This document shows positions 7,273 to 18,112 of a stretch of 64,000 nucleotides of DNA, one piece after another. Every line of letters begins with the position of its first letter. Position 1 is the stretch's first letter. Origin of the DNA: Psychromonas sp. psych-6C06 (GTDB lineage: Bacteria; Pseudomonadota; Gammaproteobacteria; Enterobacterales; Psychromonadaceae); contig NZ_PIZM01000002.1 of NCBI RefSeq assembly GCF_002835465.1, positions 771,255 through 835,254 of the forward strand, given 5' to 3'. The notes under the pieces are model-generated. The model searched no databases, was not told where the DNA came from, and was given only the letters and a program-made list of their open reading frames with translations. A program made the position numbers and the translations under genes.

Positions 7273-9981
7273 TTATTTTTTCTTATGACAACGCAAATAA
7301 AATGTCGCCTCACTGACTTTCATAGGGTGACTTTGGTAATCCTGTGTTGCAGAAATTTGATGCTCATGCAAAAAGGCTTCTTGCTCACTGTTATTAATAA
7401 TTTCCCCTACTACATCAACACCCAGCTCACGCGCTAAAACTAATACCGACTTGATCATCGCCTGACCTACTAAGCGGCCCGGAATATGTTGGATATAGTT
7501 CCCTGCAATTTTAAATTTTTCAATGTTAAGAGGCTCAATAAAGTGGAATACAGGAATATCAGCGCCAAAGCCATCTACTGTAATCGCAATACCCAATTTC
7601 CTAATATTAAGTAAGTTTTCATGGACAATGTAATTACTGCCAGCAAAGGTCGATTCATTTACTTCAAATTCAAGATCTTTAACATCGCACTGCGTATCTT
7701 TAATAATGGTTTGTATATCGCCAATAAGACTGATTTGCTCCAATTGACTGAGCGATAGTTTGACAGCAATGCGCCCAAAAAAGATATTTGATGCTTTCCA
7801 GCTGACCGTTTGTAATGCAGCTTTTTTGAGCATGGTCAGGCCGATATCAATCAGTAAACCACTCTCTTCTGCGATACTTAAAAAACGATCCGGTGCCAAC
7901 TGCCCATTTGTCGGATGATTCCAACGTAATAAACTTTCCATCCCGACAATCAATTTTTTATTTAAATCGTACTGGGGCTGATAATAAAGCTCAAACTGAT
8001 CCTCTGTTAATGCGATTTTTAATTCAGTTTCTAGTTGCATCTGATTTGATGAGTGTTTCGTTAACTGGTCAGTGTAAAAATGATAAGAACTACGCTTATC
8101 AACTTTTGCACGTAACATCGCTTTTTCTGCACTTTGTAATAAACCATCCACATCGATGCCATCATCAGGGCATAAACTGATGCCAATTGTTGCGCTCAAC
8201 GAGGCTTTGGTATTACCAATAGTAAATTGGCTATTAAACTGCTCGACCACTTTTTGAGCAACTAGTGCGGCATCATGTTCATTTTTCAGACCATCAACTA
8301 GAATAACAAACTCATCATCACCAAAACGGGCAACGGTATCTTTCTCAAAGACACAGTTTTTTAATCGAGTGGCAATCTCTTGTAATACTTTATCACCCGC
8401 ATTATGGCCATATTGTTCATTCACCAATTTAAAGCCATTAATATCGATCAAGATGACCGCCATCGCCACTTCATTAAAGTTAGCACGGTTAATAGCATCC
8501 TCTAACTTGGTAAACAGAGCAATACGATTGGATAATCCAGTTAATGGATCATGTTTGGAGAGGAACTGAATTTTACTTTCGATATTTTTATTTTGGCTCA
8601 AATCAGTAAAGGAGTAAATGCGATTGCTAACCCCTTCTTCAAGCTCGACGACATAGATATCTAACCAAGCAAAATGAACTTCTCCCTGTTTGTTACAGTA
8701 AGTAATATCACCTTTCCAAACACCTTCTTTCTCTAGCTTTTCGTCAATGCCTTGCAGGAAAAGAGTATCGCTGTCCTTTGGTGCAAGCATATGGATCATA
8801 TTATCTAAAAGCTCAGCTTTGCTATACCCAAGTAACTCACAAACCGCATGGTTAACCGATACCATTTTGGCATTATGATCTGTCACGATAATATTATCTT
8901 GGCTATTTTCAAAAACAGCATTTGCTACTTTCAACCGCTTTTGCAGGCGATGATGAGCGGTAATATCTCGTCCAATACCGATCAACCCCTGAACACTTCC
9001 AGAAGCGTCAAGCAACGGTACTTTGCGCATCTCAATAAAGTGGCGCTCACCATCAACGTAGGTTAAATACTCTTCACCTGAATAAATCTCATTGTTTTTC
9101 ATCACATCTTGATCTTGCTGTTGGCACATTAGCGCCTGCTCTAGCTCAAAAAACTGTTCATCGGTTTTACCTAGAATTTTCTTTTCTGGTTGCCCGATAA
9201 ATTTTTCAAACTGTTTATTACAGCCAAGAAAACGACTTTGTAAATCTTTAAAGAAGATTAAATCTGGTGAAATATCAGCGGTTGCACGCAACATAATGCG
9301 TTCTTTTTCGATACTTCGACGCGCATCATTAAGCTCTGAGACATCAAACACTAGTCCGATCTGAATATCAGTTGAAGCGATTAATTCTTTGCGGAATACC
9401 ACTTCATGAGTGCGCCCATCAGTATCATGCAACTCACATTCATAGAGGTGGACTTGATGATCATCAAACATTTTTTTATCTACAACTTCTAAGCCCTGTT
9501 GCAGTGAAATAGGTAATAACTCAGATACATTTTTTCCAATTACTTCATCTTGAGTTAATCCAATATTGCTCGCAAACGAATGATTACAAACAAGAATTTC
9601 ACCTTCTTTATTTTTATAATAGATTGGTATCGATATACAGTTGAGTGCTTTTTTAACATCTCCACTGATTAAATCTTGCTCATAAGGCACTGCTGGCTTG
9701 ATATTATTAACAGGCTGCGTGTTGAGATAAGTCGCATTAAGTTGTGGAAACAGATCTTGAATACGATCAGAAATAAGCTTAGGTACATGTTGCTCAGTGA
9801 TGAAGTAATGATAATTTCTTTCTGATAAAAGCGCTAATATCTCATTACTACTTAGCATATGCTTTGTATTATAAGAAACCTGTTGATTTCCATCCGTTAG
9901 CGATGTTAGTAACGCTTCAACTAATTCTATATTTCGACCAATATATAAAACATTTTTAACGAGCATAGACAAATAAGTCAC
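7273..9981 (-). CDS. PAS-GGDEF-EAL protein with degenerate cyclase and phosphodiesterase motifs
   Basis: Predicted cytoplasmic c-di-GMP signalling protein, 902 aa. After an N-terminal region come three PAS modules (about 110-220, 225-345, 350-470), a GGDEF domain (about 480-640) and an EAL domain (about 655-895). The cyclase signature reads RFGDDEF rather than RFGGDEF. In the EAL domain ESL replaces EAL, the expected Asn in the VN.S motif is Lys (VKLSLSQ), DDFGTG reads DGFGAD and KID reads KIA, so several metal ligands are lost. Catalysis by either domain is doubtful and a receptor or scaffold role is likely, though untested. No transmembrane segment is evident. Confidence 0.88.
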   Translation of the reverse strand: MTYLSMLVKNVLYIGRNIELVEALLTSLTDGNQQVSYNTKHMLSSNEILALLSERNYHYFITEQHVPKLISDRIQDLFPQLNATYLNTQPVNNIKPAVPYEQDLISGDVKKALNCISIPIYYKNKEGEILVCNHSFASNIGLTQDEVIGKNVSELLPISLQQGLEVVDKKMFDDHQVHLYECELHDTDGRTHEVVFRKELIASTDIQIGLVFDVSELNDARRSIEKERIMLRATADISPDLIFFKDLQSRFLGCNKQFEKFIGQPEKKILGKTDEQFFELEQALMCQQQDQDVMKNNEIYSGEEYLTYVDGERHFIEMRKVPLLDASGSVQGLIGIGRDITAHHRLQKRLKVANAVFENSQDNIIVTDHNAKMVSVNHAVCELLGYSKAELLDNMIHMLAPKDSDTLFLQGIDEKLEKEGVWKGDITYCNKQGEVHFAWLDIYVVELEEGVSNRIYSFTDLSQNKNIESKIQFLSKHDPLTGLSNRIALFTKLEDAINRANFNEVAMAVILIDINGFKLVNEQYGHNAGDKVLQEIATRLKNCVFEKDTVARFGDDEFVILVDGLKNEHDAALVAQKVVEQFNSQFTIGNTKASLSATIGISLCPDDGIDVDGLLQSAEKAMLRAKVDKRSSYHFYTDQLTKHSSNQMQLETELKIALTEDQFELYYQPQYDLNKKLIVGMESLLRWNHPTNGQLAPDRFLSIAEESGLLIDIGLTMLKKAALQTVSWKASNIFFGRIAVKLSLSQLEQISLIGDIQTIIKDTQCDVKDLEFEVNESTFAGSNYIVHENLLNIRKLGIAITVDGFGADIPVFHFIEPLNIEKFKIAGNYIQHIPGRLVGQAMIKSVLVLARELGVDVVGEIINNSEQEAFLHEHQISATQDYQSHPMKVSEATFYLRCHKKK

Positions 9982-10056
9982 CTTTTAATTATCTTAAATT
10001 CACAACATGTTTGAAATCAACAGCTTAAGGTAGATAACTAAGTGTAGAACAACAAC

Positions 10057-10080
10057 AAAAAAGGGGATCAAACGATCCCC
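10057..10080 (-). terminator. Rho-independent terminator of purL
   Basis: Stem GGGGATC/GATCCCC (10063-10069 and 10074-10080) with a 4-base loop, followed on the minus strand by six Ts (complement of 10057-10062). It lies about 20 bp downstream of the purL stop. The plus side also runs into TCTTTTT, so it could act in both directions. Confidence 0.88.
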
Positions 10081-10101
10081 TCTTTTTATTCTTTTTTATA
10101 A

Positions 10102-13100
10102 TTAACCTAACTGTTTACGTACATTTCTGAACATACGCATCCATGGGCTATCTTCTTTCCACTCATCTGGGTGCCATGAGTTAGCTACCGTTCTAAATAC
10201 TCGTTCTGGGTGTGGCATCATGATAGTGACACGCCCATCTTGAGAAGTTAAACCAGTAATACCATTTGGCGAACCATTCGGGTTAGCAGGGTAAGCTTGG
10301 GTATTGTTACCGTAGTTATCAATAAAGCGAAGTGCGATGTTACCGCTTGCTTCAATTGCAGCTAAATGCTCAGCATCTTTTACTTCAACACGGCCTTCAC
10401 CATGAGAAACTGCAATTGGCATATGTGAACCGGCCATATCATTTAAGAACAGTGAGTTATTCTTTTGTACTTCAACCAAACTGAAACGTGCTTCAAAACG
10501 CTCAGAGTTATTACGTACAAAACGAGGCCATAAATCAGTGCCTGGAATTAACTCATGTAGGTTTGATAGCATCTGACAGCCGTTACAGACACCTAATGCA
10601 AAAGAGTTTTCACGCTCAAAGAATGTTTGGAACTGAGCACGCGCCTGTTCATTAAACAGAATCGATTTCGCCCAACCTTCACCAGCACCTAATACATCCC
10701 CGTAAGAGAAACCACCACAAGCAACTAAACCTGCAAACTCTTTCAGCTCAACGCTTCCTGAAAGAATGTCACTCATGTGTACGTCAATGGCAGAGAAACC
10801 AGCACGATTAAAGGCAGCCGCCATCTCTTGTTGCGAGTTTACGCCTTGTTCACGGATAATTGCCATACGTGGTAATACACCCGTTGCAATGTAAGGAGCA
10901 GCAACATCTTCATTGATATCGAAGGTTAATTTAGTGCTAAGACCCGGGTCTTTATCATCAAGTTTTAGGTCAAACTCTTGTTGAGCACACTCTGAATTAT
11001 CACGCAGTGATTGCATTTTCAGCGTTGTTTCAGCCCAAATACCACGGAACTCAGCACGCTTAGCAGCTAATACATCTTTACCATCGCGGGTAAATTCGAT
11101 CAGATCGTTGTCGTTTAATGAACCAATCACTAATGAGTTAGATGTTAAGCCGTGACCCGCTAATACATTAAGTACCGCTTCTTTATCTTCACGTTTCACC
11201 TGAATCACAGCACCTAGCTCTTCCGAGTATAACGCGGCAAAGTCATTGCTATCTAATTGATCTAGTTTAACCGTCACACCACAGTGACCAGCAAAAGCCA
11301 TCTCTGTAATCGTTGAGAAAAGACCACCATCACTTCTATCGTGATAAGCTAATAATTTCTGTTCGCTTACAAGCGTCTGCATCGCATTGAAGAAACCTTT
11401 TAATAACTCTGGGTTATCAAGATCCGGTGTTTTATCACCTAACTGTTTATAAACCTGTGCAAGTGAAGAGCCACCTAAACGGTTTTTACCATTACCAAGG
11501 TCAACGAGGATAAGGTCGGTATCACCTTTGTCTGTACGAAGTTGTGGCGTTACCGTATTACGGATATCGCGCACTGCACCAAAGGCGGTAATGATTAAAG
11601 ACAATGGCGAGATAACCTCTTTATCTGCACCCGCTTCATCTTGCCAACGTGTTTTCATCGACATTGAATCTTTACCCACTGGGATAGTGAGCTCTAATTC
11701 AGGACATAACTCTTCACCAACCGCTTTTACTGCTTCATATAAACCAGCATCTTCACCTGGGTGACCAGTTGCAGACATCCAGTTAGCAGAAAGTTTAATA
11801 CGTTTGAAATCACCAATGTCAGAACAAGCAATGTTAGTGATTGATTCAGCTACTGCTAAACGAGCAGAAGCACCAAAGTTAAGCAGTGCAACTGGCGTAC
11901 GCTCACCCAGCGCCATCGACTCACCAAAGTAAGTGTCGTAACTTGCAGCTGTTACCGCACAATCGGCAACCGGTACTTGCCAAGGGCCAACCATTTGATC
12001 ACGTGCCACTAAACCCGTTACCGTACGATCACCAATTGTGATAAGGAATGTTTTTTCAGCGATTGAAGGAAGACGTAATAAACGTTCAGCCGCATCTTTA
12101 ATGCTTGCACCAGAAAGATCTAAAGCTTGTCCTTGCGCTGTTTGTGTTTTCACATCACGGTGCATTTTAGGTGCTTTACCTAATAATACTTCTAATGGCA
12201 TATCGATTGGTTTGTTATCAAACTCCGGATCGTTGAGTGTTAAATGTAACTCTTCCGTCGCTTCACCGATAACCGCATATAACGCACGTTCACGTTTACA
12301 AATCGCTTCAAATGTCGCTAAATTTTCCGGCTTAACTGCCATAACGTAACGTTCTTGAGATTCATTACACCAAATTTCGTGTGGTGCCATGCTCTTCTCA
12401 TCGTTTGGAATGGCACGTAGGTCGAAGATACCACCACGACCGCCATCATCCACTAGCTCAGGCATTGCATTTGATAAACCACCCGCGCCCACATCATGAA
12501 TAAACTGGATTGGGTTATCTTCACCCATCTGCCAACAACGATCGATGACTTCCTGACAACGACGTTCCATCTCTGGATTTTCACGTTGTACCGAGGCAAA
12601 ATCTAAATCTTCTGTTGATGCGCCAGAGTCCATTGAAGAAGCAGCACCGCCACCTAAACCAATGTTCATTGCAGGCCCACCTAACACGATTAGTTTAGCG
12701 CCAACGGGAATATCTTTTTTCTGTACATGCTCACGGCGAATATTACCCAGTCCACCAGCTAACATGATTGGTTTGTGGTAACCACGAATTTCACTGCCGT
12801 TATGGCTATCTACTTGCTCTTCGTAAGTTCGGAAGTAACCAAGAATATTTGGACGACCAAATTCATTATTAAAGGCTGCGCCACCAAGTGGTGCTTCTAG
12901 CATAATATCTAACGCAGAAACGATACGGTTTGGTTTACCAAAGTCAGTTTCCCATGGTTGCTCAAAGCTTGGAATGCGTAGGTTAGAAACAGAAAAGCCA
13001 ACTAAGCCCGCTTTTGGTTTAGAACCAATACCCGTTGCGCCTTCATCACGAATTTCACCACCTGAACCCGTTGATGCGCCCGGGAATGGAGAGATAGCCG

Positions 13101-13998
13101 TTGGATGGTTGTGTGTTTCCACTTTCATCAAAATATCGATATCTTCGTGGTGGTAACCAAATTCACGATCATCAACGCTTGGGAAAAAACGACCTGCCTT
13201 ATTACCTTCCATTACCGCTGCGTTATCTTTATAAGCGGACAATACGTGGTCAGGATGTAATTCATGGGTATTACGGATCATTTTGAACAGTGATTTAGGC
13301 TGTTTCTGGCCATCGATTGTCCAATCAGCATTGAATATTTTGTGACGACAATGCTCTGAGTTTGCCTGTGCAAACATCATTAGTTCGATATCGTTAGGGT
13401 TACGCCCTAACTTAATAAAGTTTTCAACCAAATAATCAATTTCATCATCAGCAAGCGCTAAACCTAAGCTTACATTAGCAGCTTCAAGTGCAGCGCGACC
13501 TTCACCGATAACATCAACACTGCTCATTTTGCCAGGCGTTCCCTGTACAAAAAGCTTTTGTGCGTCATCTAATGAGTCAAATACCACTTCCATCATGCGG
13601 TCATGTAATAAGCCCGCAAGTTGCTTGTTTTGCGCAACAGATAACTCAGCAGACGTTTCGATGTAATAAGCAATACCACGCTCTAAACGTTTAACTTTTG
13701 TTAAACCACAGTTTTTCGCGATATCTGTTGCTTTTGAAGACCAAGGAGAGATAGTGCCTGGGCGTGGGGTTACAAACAGTAACGTGCCAACTGGATCGTG
13801 CTCAGCAATTTTTGGTCCATATGTCAGTAGTTTTTGTAAAACAACTAACTCTTGCTGATCTAAAGATTCCGTTAAATCAGCAGCATGCATAAACTCTGCA
13901 TAAATTTGCGTAACAGGTAGATTCAATGCTTCACAGTTTTTTAAAAGCTGGTTAACACGAAATGTAGATAGGGCTGGTGCCCCACGCAAAATTTCCAT
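10102..13998 (-). CDS. purL: Phosphoribosylformylglycinamidine synthase
   Basis: Large, single-chain FGAM synthase of purine synthesis: converts FGAR, ATP and glutamine to FGAM. The 1298-aa length fits the gammaproteobacterial form (E. coli 1295). The N-terminus [11 protein letters not shown] is typical; the ATPase core has [19 protein letters not shown] (near 300) and the second core half DGGLF; the C-terminal glutaminase has the nucleophile Cys in [11 protein letters not shown] (near residue 1137) and the His/Glu segment [10 protein letters not shown]. Its own terminator follows. Purine control (PurR) is likely by family knowledge, but I did not identify an operator. Confidence 0.98.
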   Translation of the reverse strand: MEILRGAPALSTFRVNQLLKNCEALNLPVTQIYAEFMHAADLTESLDQQELVVLQKLLTYGPKIAEHDPVGTLLFVTPRPGTISPWSSKATDIAKNCGLTKVKRLERGIAYYIETSAELSVAQNKQLAGLLHDRMMEVVFDSLDDAQKLFVQGTPGKMSSVDVIGEGRAALEAANVSLGLALADDEIDYLVENFIKLGRNPNDIELMMFAQANSEHCRHKIFNADWTIDGQKQPKSLFKMIRNTHELHPDHVLSAYKDNAAVMEGNKAGRFFPSVDDREFGYHHEDIDILMKVETHNHPTAISPFPGASTGSGGEIRDEGATGIGSKPKAGLVGFSVSNLRIPSFEQPWETDFGKPNRIVSALDIMLEAPLGGAAFNNEFGRPNILGYFRTYEEQVDSHNGSEIRGYHKPIMLAGGLGNIRREHVQKKDIPVGAKLIVLGGPAMNIGLGGGAASSMDSGASTEDLDFASVQRENPEMERRCQEVIDRCWQMGEDNPIQFIHDVGAGGLSNAMPELVDDGGRGGIFDLRAIPNDEKSMAPHEIWCNESQERYVMAVKPENLATFEAICKRERALYAVIGEATEELHLTLNDPEFDNKPIDMPLEVLLGKAPKMHRDVKTQTAQGQALDLSGASIKDAAERLLRLPSIAEKTFLITIGDRTVTGLVARDQMVGPWQVPVADCAVTAASYDTYFGESMALGERTPVALLNFGASARLAVAESITNIACSDIGDFKRIKLSANWMSATGHPGEDAGLYEAVKAVGEELCPELELTIPVGKDSMSMKTRWQDEAGADKEVISPLSLIITAFGAVRDIRNTVTPQLRTDKGDTDLILVDLGNGKNRLGGSSLAQVYKQLGDKTPDLDNPELLKGFFNAMQTLVSEQKLLAYHDRSDGGLFSTITEMAFAGHCGVTVKLDQLDSNDFAALYSEELGAVIQVKREDKEAVLNVLAGHGLTSNSLVIGSLNDNDLIEFTRDGKDVLAAKRAEFRGIWAETTLKMQSLRDNSECAQQEFDLKLDDKDPGLSTKLTFDINEDVAAPYIATGVLPRMAIIREQGVNSQQEMAAAFNRAGFSAIDVHMSDILSGSVELKEFAGLVACGGFSYGDVLGAGEGWAKSILFNEQARAQFQTFFERENSFALGVCNGCQMLSNLHELIPGTDLWPRFVRNNSERFEARFSLVEVQKNNSLFLNDMAGSHMPIAVSHGEGRVEVKDAEHLAAIEASGNIALRFIDNYGNNTQAYPANPNGSPNGITGLTSQDGRVTIMMPHPERVFRTVANSWHPDEWKEDSPWMRMFRNVRKQLG

Positions 13999-14176
13999 AG
14001 GTTATTTCTCTCGTTAGATAAATAAAATGATCTTGGGTTTAGGTTCGCTATTATAAGCAAAAAGCGTTTTTTATTAAACAGAAACCCTCTATAGTCACAG
14101 TTTATTTCTCGCTCCTGTACTAGTTTTGTTTAAAAAACAAACAAAATAGTGTTAAAGTTTAGATCCGGACCTTGCT

Positions 14177-15688
14177 ATGCCCATAAAATTATTCTTTTCA
14201 ATGAAGTTACTCTTAATTAGCTTTGCTCTTTTATTCGTAGCGGGCTGCAATCCGTTTGTACAAACCAGTAGCTTAGAAAAAATTCAAAAACGTGGTGATA
14301 TCATCATGGGAACAATCAATAGCTCACTGACTTACAGCTATGATGGCGATAATTATAGCGGCTTAGATTATGAACTAGCTGTACAATTTGCCGCCTACCT
14401 GAATGTAAAATTAACCATTAAAGAATACCCTTCTCTCAACGAGCTCTTTCTCGCGTTAGATAACCAAGAAGTCGATTTCTTGGGGGCAGGATTAACACTT
14501 ACCCCTAAGCGCGCAGAAAAATACCGTAGTTCGCCTCCTTATTACTACGTTTCTCAAAAGGTGGTTTATCGCAAAGGAACTTACCGCCCACGTCGAATTG
14601 GCGATGTAAACAAAGATATTGCCGTCTTAAAAGACAGTAGCCATGCAGAGACACTCAGCGCTTTAATGGAAGAGGAACCGAACATTGAAGTGTTAACTTT
14701 TGACAATGAAGATCAAGAAACGTTATTACGCAAAGTCGCTGAAAAAGAAGTCACTTTTGCCATTGTCGATAGCTCAACATTAGCTCAAAAACAGCGCTAC
14801 TACCCTGTATTAGCAGAAGCTTTTACTATCTCAGAAAAACAACCTGTTGCTTGGCTTATCAAACGTAATATCGACGATAGCCTTTACTCTGGCATGATCG
14901 AATTTATTGGCAATAAATATAATGATCAAACCATTGCAGGTCTTGAAGAGAAGTATTTTGGCCATGTTGAACATTTCGATTATGTCGATACACGTATCTT
15001 CTTAAAACGCATTAAAAGCAAACTTCCTAAGTATGAAATGCTGTTTAAAAAATATGCTAATGCAGAGGTAGACTGGCAACTACTCGCGGCCGTAAGTTAT
15101 CAAGAGTCACATTGGAACCCCTATGCGAAATCGCCAACAGGCGTGCGAGGAATGATGATGCTAACCTTAGACACGGCGGACTATATCGGCATTAAAAACC
15201 GTTTAGATGCCGAGCAAAGTATTCAAGGCGGTGCAAAATATTTATCACAGCTAATAAAACGTTTGCCTGACAGTATTAATGATGATGAAAAAGTATGGTT
15301 CGCTTTAGCCAGTTATAATATTGGTTACGGGCATTTGATGGATGCAAGACGCATTACCACCATGAAAAAACAAAACCCTAATTCATGGACCGACGTAAAA
15401 GATAATTTACCCCTTTTACATCAAAAGAAATGGTATAGCAAAACGCGCTATGGTTATGCACGAGGCAGTGAAGCGCAACATTACGTTAATAATATTCGCC
15501 AATATTTATTAACGCTAAATTGGTTTATTTCAGAACGCGATAAAGCATTGCGCATTGAGCAGGAAAAACAAGCAGAACTAGACCGATTGGCTGCCATAGA
15601 AGCAGCTAGTCACGCGGTCGTTGAAGAAGCGAATAAAGATAAAAAGGAGACTCAAAGTCAAGCTTTAGCAACACAGCCCTCTGAATAA
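14177..15688 (+). CDS. mltF: Membrane-bound lytic murein transglycosylase F
   Basis: Cleaves peptidoglycan glycan strands to 1,6-anhydromuropeptides, anchored to the outer membrane. The 503-aa protein has a signal peptide with lipobox VAGC (Cys24), a periplasmic binding-protein-like domain (about 38-265, with GLDYELAVQFA and GAGLTLTPKRAEKY) and a C-terminal SLT domain (about 285-420) with the catalytic Glu in SYQESHWNP, followed by GVRGMMMLT and NIGYGHL. The last 45 residues are Lys/Glu-rich and low complexity. A start at the Met nine codons in (14201) is possible; neither start has a strong ribosome site. It is divergent from purL, as seen in many gammaproteobacteria. Confidence 0.95.
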   Translation: MPIKLFFSMKLLLISFALLFVAGCNPFVQTSSLEKIQKRGDIIMGTINSSLTYSYDGDNYSGLDYELAVQFAAYLNVKLTIKEYPSLNELFLALDNQEVDFLGAGLTLTPKRAEKYRSSPPYYYVSQKVVYRKGTYRPRRIGDVNKDIAVLKDSSHAETLSALMEEEPNIEVLTFDNEDQETLLRKVAEKEVTFAIVDSSTLAQKQRYYPVLAEAFTISEKQPVAWLIKRNIDDSLYSGMIEFIGNKYNDQTIAGLEEKYFGHVEHFDYVDTRIFLKRIKSKLPKYEMLFKKYANAEVDWQLLAAVSYQESHWNPYAKSPTGVRGMMMLTLDTADYIGIKNRLDAEQSIQGGAKYLSQLIKRLPDSINDDEKVWFALASYNIGYGHLMDARRITTMKKQNPNSWTDVKDNLPLLHQKKWYSKTRYGYARGSEAQHYVNNIRQYLLTLNWFISERDKALRIEQEKQAELDRLAAIEAASHAVVEEANKDKKETQSQALATQPSE

Positions 15689-15699
15689 GCACAGGATAT

Positions 15700-15722
15700 G
15701 CGCATCTATTTAAATGATGCGC
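15700..15722. terminator. Hairpin between convergent mltF and GNAT genes
   Basis: Stem GCGCATC/GATGCGC (15700-15706 and 15716-15722) with a 9-base AT loop lies just after the mltF stop. There is no T tract on either side, so termination is likely weak. Confidence 0.4.
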
Positions 15723-15753
15723 TCAAACAGATTATCATTTAACACGAGAAGCG

Positions 15754-16350
15754 TTATAGCTTGATACCGTAGCCGATTGAGTGTTCAAATTCACAAATCG
15801 CAGTAAACCCTAGTTTTTCATAAAATGAAATCGCACTTGCATTACTTCTAGATACCTCAAGGTGCACTCCAGATATCTGCAATGCCTTCAAATGCTTAAG
15901 AAAGGTGGTTATTAACTTCCGTCCAATGCCATGCCCTTGCGTCGCAGGAAGTAAATTAATATGCAGATGTGCAGGGTAATCTACATACTCAACGCGTGGT
16001 TGATAGCCAATATGAATGAGTCGTTTTAATCGAGCGTCATAACTTAAATCCGAGGTTTCAGGCGAAATATATTGCAACCTTAGATCAGGAAACCAACTTT
16101 TTTCGCACTTCAGTGCAAACGAAGAGGATGATTTGCAACCGATGATATAGCCACATAGTGCTTGGTTATGGACAACAACAAAACAGATCTCTGGCTCAAA
16201 ATTAACATAAGGAGCCATATAATAGTGGCCAAGCAATTTAGTATCTTCAACCAGATCGGTTGCATCTTTTCCTGAATCTCCGGTTTGTAAACATATCCTG
16301 TAAAGTGCATCTAAATCATCAGGATGGTAAGGGCGAATCTCAAATGACAT
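15754..16350 (-). CDS. GNAT-family N-acetyltransferase
   Basis: Cytoplasmic acyl-CoA-dependent acetyltransferase, 198 aa, substrate unknown. The acetyl-CoA binding motif A is seen as LLPATQGHGIGRKLI (about residues 132-146, Q..G.G pattern), followed by VHLEVSRSNASAISFYEKLGF, a classic motif B region. The N-terminus EIRPYHPDDLDALYRIC is typical. It faces mltF convergently and stands alone. Confidence 0.88.
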   Translation of the reverse strand: MSFEIRPYHPDDLDALYRICLQTGDSGKDATDLVEDTKLLGHYYMAPYVNFEPEICFVVVHNQALCGYIIGCKSSSSFALKCEKSWFPDLRLQYISPETSDLSYDARLKRLIHIGYQPRVEYVDYPAHLHINLLPATQGHGIGRKLITTFLKHLKALQISGVHLEVSRSNASAISFYEKLGFTAICEFEHSIGYGIKL

Positions 16351-16682
16351 AATAATTCCGTAGTTAATTTAAGAAAGAACAAGCTCAATTCTGAATAGAC
16401 AAAATTTATGTAATAACCTAATACACTATGCTGGTTCACCAGAGTTAAGTAACACTAAACACACTATATGAAGTGATTTGGAGATATATAAGCATTTTTG
16501 AATAGAGTTGAGTGCAATTATAATAAACCTAATTACATTTATAATCACTGACAAAGAATACAGCGAACGCTAAAAAGAGATTAAAAAAACGCAAAAACTA
16601 TCAATTCAATACAAATAAACGATTTAACCTATCGAACATTAAGTAGTATTGTTTCCTTACTAACAATCGAAAGGAAAACATT
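16351..16682. other. Intergenic gap, AT-rich
   Basis: No convincing gene, RNA or repeat is seen. It separates divergent genes (GNAT and CBS protein) and so must hold both promoters, but I could not pick out boxes with confidence. A purine-rich ribosome site (GAAAGGAAAA) lies directly before the CBS gene. Confidence 0.5.
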
Positions 16683-17096
16683 ATGACTCAATTAAATATC
16701 GATAGCATAATTCACAAGCAACCTATTAACGTTCAATGCCAAACTCCATTAACTAAGATCATTGATACATTAATCCAAAGTCAGCAGGCCCAAGTTCCAG
16801 TAGTAAATGCAGATAACAAGTTGTTAGGTATGGTGTCTTTAGTTGACTGTCAAAAAGCCTTATTAGTCGGTGCTTATCATTGTGATAAACCAGTTCGAGT
16901 CAACGATATTATGGCAAAACAATTTACAGCTCTTACCGAAGATGAATCTTTATCAGAAGTAGCGATTAAAACGCAGGCATCACCTGAAGATATTTTTCCA
17001 GTGCTTAAGGGGGAAAAATTAGTGGGTATCCTAAAGCGTGTTGATCTTCTGGTACACTTACACAACAACCTTGCGCAGTGCTCACATTCCAACTAA
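16683..17096 (+). CDS. CBS-domain pair protein
   Basis: Small cytoplasmic protein of 137 aa made of two CBS repeats (about 8-60 and 72-130; DNKLLGMVSLVDCQKAL and GEKLVGILKRVDLLVHL). Such stand-alone pairs bind adenosyl nucleotides and regulate partner proteins; the partner is unknown here. A strong ribosome site AAAGGAAA precedes the ATG. The EamA gene follows 60 bp downstream on the same strand. Confidence 0.85.
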   Translation: MTQLNIDSIIHKQPINVQCQTPLTKIIDTLIQSQQAQVPVVNADNKLLGMVSLVDCQKALLVGAYHCDKPVRVNDIMAKQFTALTEDESLSEVAIKTQASPEDIFPVLKGEKLVGILKRVDLLVHLHNNLAQCSHSN

Positions 17097-17156
17097 AGCC
17101 TTTACATATAATGGCTAAAACGGAGCGCTCCAACTCATTATTTTTACAGGATCGCA

Positions 17157-18032
17157 ATGAATATTCTTCTAGCAATGTTAGCCGCTTTTTTATGGGGGAC
17201 CACTTATGCTGTGACTCAATATACACTAGCAGGGTGGCCACCACTATTACTTGGTGCATTACGTGCATTGCCAGCGGGCTTACTATTATTAGCGATTAAA
17301 CCAACCATACCCGCGCGACAACATTGGCCTATTTTAATTCGCTTAGGTGTTATTAATATCGCACTCTTTTTTAGTTTATTATTTGTCATGGCACAAACGC
17401 TCCCCTCAGCTATATCTGGTGTTGGCATGGTTTCACTCCCCGTTTTTGCCATGTTTTTTTACTGGGTGGTACACAAACAAAAGCCCACTTCAATACAGTT
17501 ATTTTCCGGCGCAATTTTAGTGGTGCTTGCTTGGTTACTGTTTGACCCATTCAATTTGACACTTAACCCAGTCGGTTTACTTGCGATGTTTGCCGCAATT
17601 AACTGTATCGTTATTGGAAGCAATATCACTAAAACACTAGGTAATCGCATCGCTTGGTGGCCGGTATTATGCTGGCAATTGATTATTGGTGGTGTAGCAC
17701 TCACCTTGGTGGCATCGATTCAGGCAGCATGGTCACCAAATCAATATATAGTGGCGTTACAAAACGTTACGACTTTAAATGCGATTGGCTTAACTTGGTT
17801 AATCGTATTAAACACCATGCTTGCTTACACTCTTTATGTATGGCTATTGAGTCGAATGAGTGTAGTAGAGTTTACGTTTGCAGGAATTAGCAATCCAATT
17901 GCAGGTATTTTAACCGGATTAATTTTAGTCGGTGATAATTTTAGCTATACCCAATATCTACTGATGGCGTTAATGATTGCAACTTCATTGATCTCCCCTC
18001 TTGTGGTGTTCTACCAGAAACGTAACATTTAA
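17157..18032 (+). CDS. EamA/DMT-family exporter
   Basis: Inner-membrane drug/metabolite transporter of 291 aa with ten predicted helices in two EamA halves. The first helix carries the family signature AAFLWGTTYAVTQY. The second half begins near residue 150 (LLAMFAAINCIVIGSNITK). Substrate unknown; relatives export amino acids or metabolites. Ribosome site AGGATC before the ATG. Confidence 0.9.
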   Translation: MNILLAMLAAFLWGTTYAVTQYTLAGWPPLLLGALRALPAGLLLLAIKPTIPARQHWPILIRLGVINIALFFSLLFVMAQTLPSAISGVGMVSLPVFAMFFYWVVHKQKPTSIQLFSGAILVVLAWLLFDPFNLTLNPVGLLAMFAAINCIVIGSNITKTLGNRIAWWPVLCWQLIIGGVALTLVASIQAAWSPNQYIVALQNVTTLNAIGLTWLIVLNTMLAYTLYVWLLSRMSVVEFTFAGISNPIAGILTGLILVGDNFSYTQYLLMALMIATSLISPLVVFYQKRNI

Positions 18033-18112
18033 AAACAGAATTAAAGCAACACTGAGTTTCCTATCTATTTTCTTCTATACTTATCATTTTAATATCCAAG
18101 TGATGGGCCTTT

